NCBI GenBank assembly: GCA_041395945.1
Contig: JAWKZN010000001.1
Location: forward strand, 806,001 to 870,000
DNA length: 64,000 bases
Direction: 5' to 3'
DNA from: Pseudomonadales bacterium
GTDB taxonomy: Bacteria; Pseudomonadota; Gammaproteobacteria; Pseudomonadales; Azotimanducaceae
Shown: positions 62,514 through 64,000 of the stretch, piece by piece
How positions within the stretch are numbered: the stretch's first letter is position 1
Layout of the letters: each line of letters begins with the position of its first letter
Made by a program: the position numbers and the translations under genes
Notes under the pieces: model-generated
Seen by the model: only the letters and a program-made list of their open reading frames with translations
Told to the model about the DNA's origin: nothing
Database searches by the model: none

Positions 62514-63820
62514 TGCCCGCTTCAGTCCGCGCCTGGGGCACTCTCGGTGTGCTGATGGCGGCATACACGATTTCCTTTATAGATCGCACGATCCTGAGCC
62601 TGCTGATCCCTCCGATTCAGCAGGATCTGGGTATTTCGGATACGCAGATCAGCCTGCTGGTGGGGATGGCGTTCGCTGTTTTTTACACGTTTATGGGCAT
62701 TCCACTGGGACGGATCGCAGACCGGCACAACCGGCGTAATCTGATCGCCGTCGGGATCGCGGTGTGGTGTCTGATGACCGCCGCATGCGGACTGGCGAGA
62801 AACTACTGGCAGCTGTTTGTCGCCCGCATCGGGGTCGGTGTGGGCGAAGCGGCGCTTTCTCCGGCCGCCTACTCACTCATCAGTGACCTGTTTCCAAGGG
62901 AGCAGCTGGGGCGGGCGATTGCCCTGTACTCGGTGGGGCTTCCGATCGGCTCCGGGCTGGCGCTTCTGATCGGTGGGTTCGTGATTGAGACGCTGGCGGG
63001 GCTGCCGCCAGTGGATGTGCCGTTCATCGGAATTCTGCGTCCCTGGCAACTCACCTTTCTGGTGGTCGGCTTGCCCGGAATTTTCGTGGCGCTGCTGGTC
63101 ATGACACTGCACGAGCCGGCTCGGCGGGGCCGCGCCGGGGAAGCAGGCAGTCCGGCGCTGCCGCAGGCACAGGCAGTTTCCGGTGTCGGGCTGATCCAGT
63201 TTCTTCGGCTGCGCCGGCGGGTACTTGCGCATCAGTTCGGCGGTCTCGCTCTGCTCGTGATCATCGTCTACGGCTGCACCGCCTGGATCCCTACCTTTTT
63301 CATTCGTGTTCATGGCTGGACGGCGGCCGAGATCGGTACTGCCTACGGTGTGATATTCATGATCTGCGGCTCTGGAGGACTTCTCGCGGGAGGCCAGCTC
63401 GCCGACCGCTGGTGGCGGGCCGGTCGAAAGGATGCGCACCTGCGTGTCGTGCTGCTGTCTGTGGTCACCATGACACCCTGTTTCGCGCTGATGCCCTGGG
63501 TTTCCAGCGCGGATATCGCCATCGTGCTGCTCGCGGCGGCGACCTTCACGTCCAGCCTGCACGGTGGTGTGGCGGGTGCGGCACTGCAGCTGATTACGCC
63601 CAACGAGTTGCGCGGGCAGATGACAGCCGTCTATTTCTTTATCGCCAATCTGGTTGGACTGGGTCTCGGCCCTACGGTGGTGGCGCTGATCACTGACTAC
63701 GGATTTCGGGATGCCCAGTCGGTCGGGATGTCGCTGACCCTGCTCTCCGCATTCGCCGGCATCGGCTCGATTCTGGCGTTGTCTTCCGGGCTCATGCACT
63801 ATCGACGCTGCATCGAGTAG
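62510..63820 (+). CDS. MFS transporter (spinster-like)
   Basis: 436 residues with twelve helices. First helix LMAAYTISFIDRTILSLLIP carries the F-I-D-R motif; motif A is GRIADRHNRRNLIAVG; RIGVGVGEAALSPAAYSLIS is helix 4. It resembles the transporter at 45090-46436, and both accompany a TonB receptor. Likely imports the ligand delivered by the receptor across the inner membrane, or exports an intermediate. Translation is coupled to the DUF3237 gene. Confidence 0.92.
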   Translation: MMPASVRAWGTLGVLMAAYTISFIDRTILSLLIPPIQQDLGISDTQISLLVGMAFAVFYTFMGIPLGRIADRHNRRNLIAVGIAVWCLMTAACGLARNYWQLFVARIGVGVGEAALSPAAYSLISDLFPREQLGRAIALYSVGLPIGSGLALLIGGFVIETLAGLPPVDVPFIGILRPWQLTFLVVGLPGIFVALLVMTLHEPARRGRAGEAGSPALPQAQAVSGVGLIQFLRLRRRVLAHQFGGLALLVIIVYGCTAWIPTFFIRVHGWTAAEIGTAYGVIFMICGSGGLLAGGQLADRWWRAGRKDAHLRVVLLSVVTMTPCFALMPWVSSADIAIVLLAAATFTSSLHGGVAGAALQLITPNELRGQMTAVYFFIANLVGLGLGPTVVALITDYGFRDAQSVGMSLTLLSAFAGIGSILALSSGLMHYRRCIE

Positions 63821-63864
63821 GGGAAACCGACCAGCCCCACCAGCGGCGCCCACAGGAGCACCAC

Positions 63865-64000
63865 ATGTTCGAACCGGATGGAAAAGTCGCCTTTGTCACA
63901 GGTGCTGCGAGTGGAATCGGTTTGGGTATGACCCGCGCATTCACCAGCGCCGGTATGCGCGTGATGATGGCCGACATAGAGCAGCAGGCGCTGACCACGG
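63865..64000 (+). CDS. Short-chain dehydrogenase/reductase, 3' partial
   Basis: Begins at the ATG at 63865 with AGGAG six bases upstream and runs off the window. The first 45 residues contain the nucleotide-binding TGAASGIG motif after KVAFVTG, and the acidic residue ending beta strand 2 (MMADIEQ), which suggests NAD(H) preference. The family oxidises or reduces alcohols and ketones with NAD(P). Fourth gene of the receptor-DUF3237-MFS run. Confidence 0.85.
   Translation, partial: MFEPDGKVAFVTGAASGIGLGMTRAFTSAGMRVMMADIEQQALTT

Noticed and set aside
1..64000. CRISPR arrays, rRNA operons, complete tRNAs, phage structural genes
   Set aside because: I looked for regular direct repeats, conserved rRNA segments, cloverleaf ends and phage genes and found none apart from the tRNA-Ser fragment.

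Overview
The window is about 64 kb of moderately GC-rich DNA from a Gram-negative heterotroph. Four TonB-dependent outer-membrane receptors, an outer-membrane phospholipase A, several lipoproteins, CoA-dependent catabolic enzymes and a flavin monooxygenase suggest a gammaproteobacterium of the marine or environmental kind. That placement is an inference from gene content. Both ends cut genes: a LOG-family hydrolase on the left and a short-chain dehydrogenase on the right.

Layout. 1-3.4 kb: LOG-family protein, remnant of an ABC-2 permease, phospholipase A (pldA), RNA-processing-type metallo-beta-lactamase. 3.6-8.1 kb: a mobile-element scrapyard beginning just after the 3' end of a tRNA-Ser. 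It holds an ISL3-type element with a duplicated end, a truncated IS3-type element fused to an Rhs fragment, and a third IS with clear inverted repeats. 9.4-11.4 kb: a three-gene operon for a membrane protein, a DUF3365-type monohaem protein and a pentahaem cytochrome c. 13.6-19.3 kb: TonB receptor, then a TetR regulator divergent from a Baeyer-Villiger-type monooxygenase with palindromes between them.

19.5-33.8 kb is the most unusual part. An ECF sigma factor, a two-AAA+ Clp ATPase, a 1114-residue cytosolic Ser/Thr kinase with TPRs, two proteins sharing an otherwise unrecognised domain of about 120 residues (one also carries ankyrin and TPR repeats), a cysteine-rich lipoprotein and a very large ankyrin protein broken by a single-base frameshift lie together. 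No anti-sigma factor, phage, plasmid or type VI secretion structural gene is present. I infer a kinase- and Clp-controlled signalling or stress (possibly conflict) module.

34.3-48.3 kb is a catabolic cluster: acetyl-CoA hydrolase/transferase, amidohydrolase, acyl-CoA synthetase, VOC protein, AhpD-like protein, cupin, TetR regulator, TonB receptor, MFS carrier, CaiB/BaiF CoA-transferase and an SRPBCC-like protein. AT-rich palindromes in its promoter regions are candidate operators for its TetR protein. 48.3-50.8 kb holds a decayed copy of the CadC-like regulator found at 51-53 kb, a frameshifted exported protein and an MFS carrier. 50.9-64 kb has the intact CadC-like regulator next to a TonB receptor, two small lipoproteins, a glutathione S-transferase, a transglutaminase-like protein, and a TonB receptor-DUF3237-MFS-SDR run that looks like another uptake and catabolism unit.

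All functions are read from motifs and family resemblance by eye; no database search was made.
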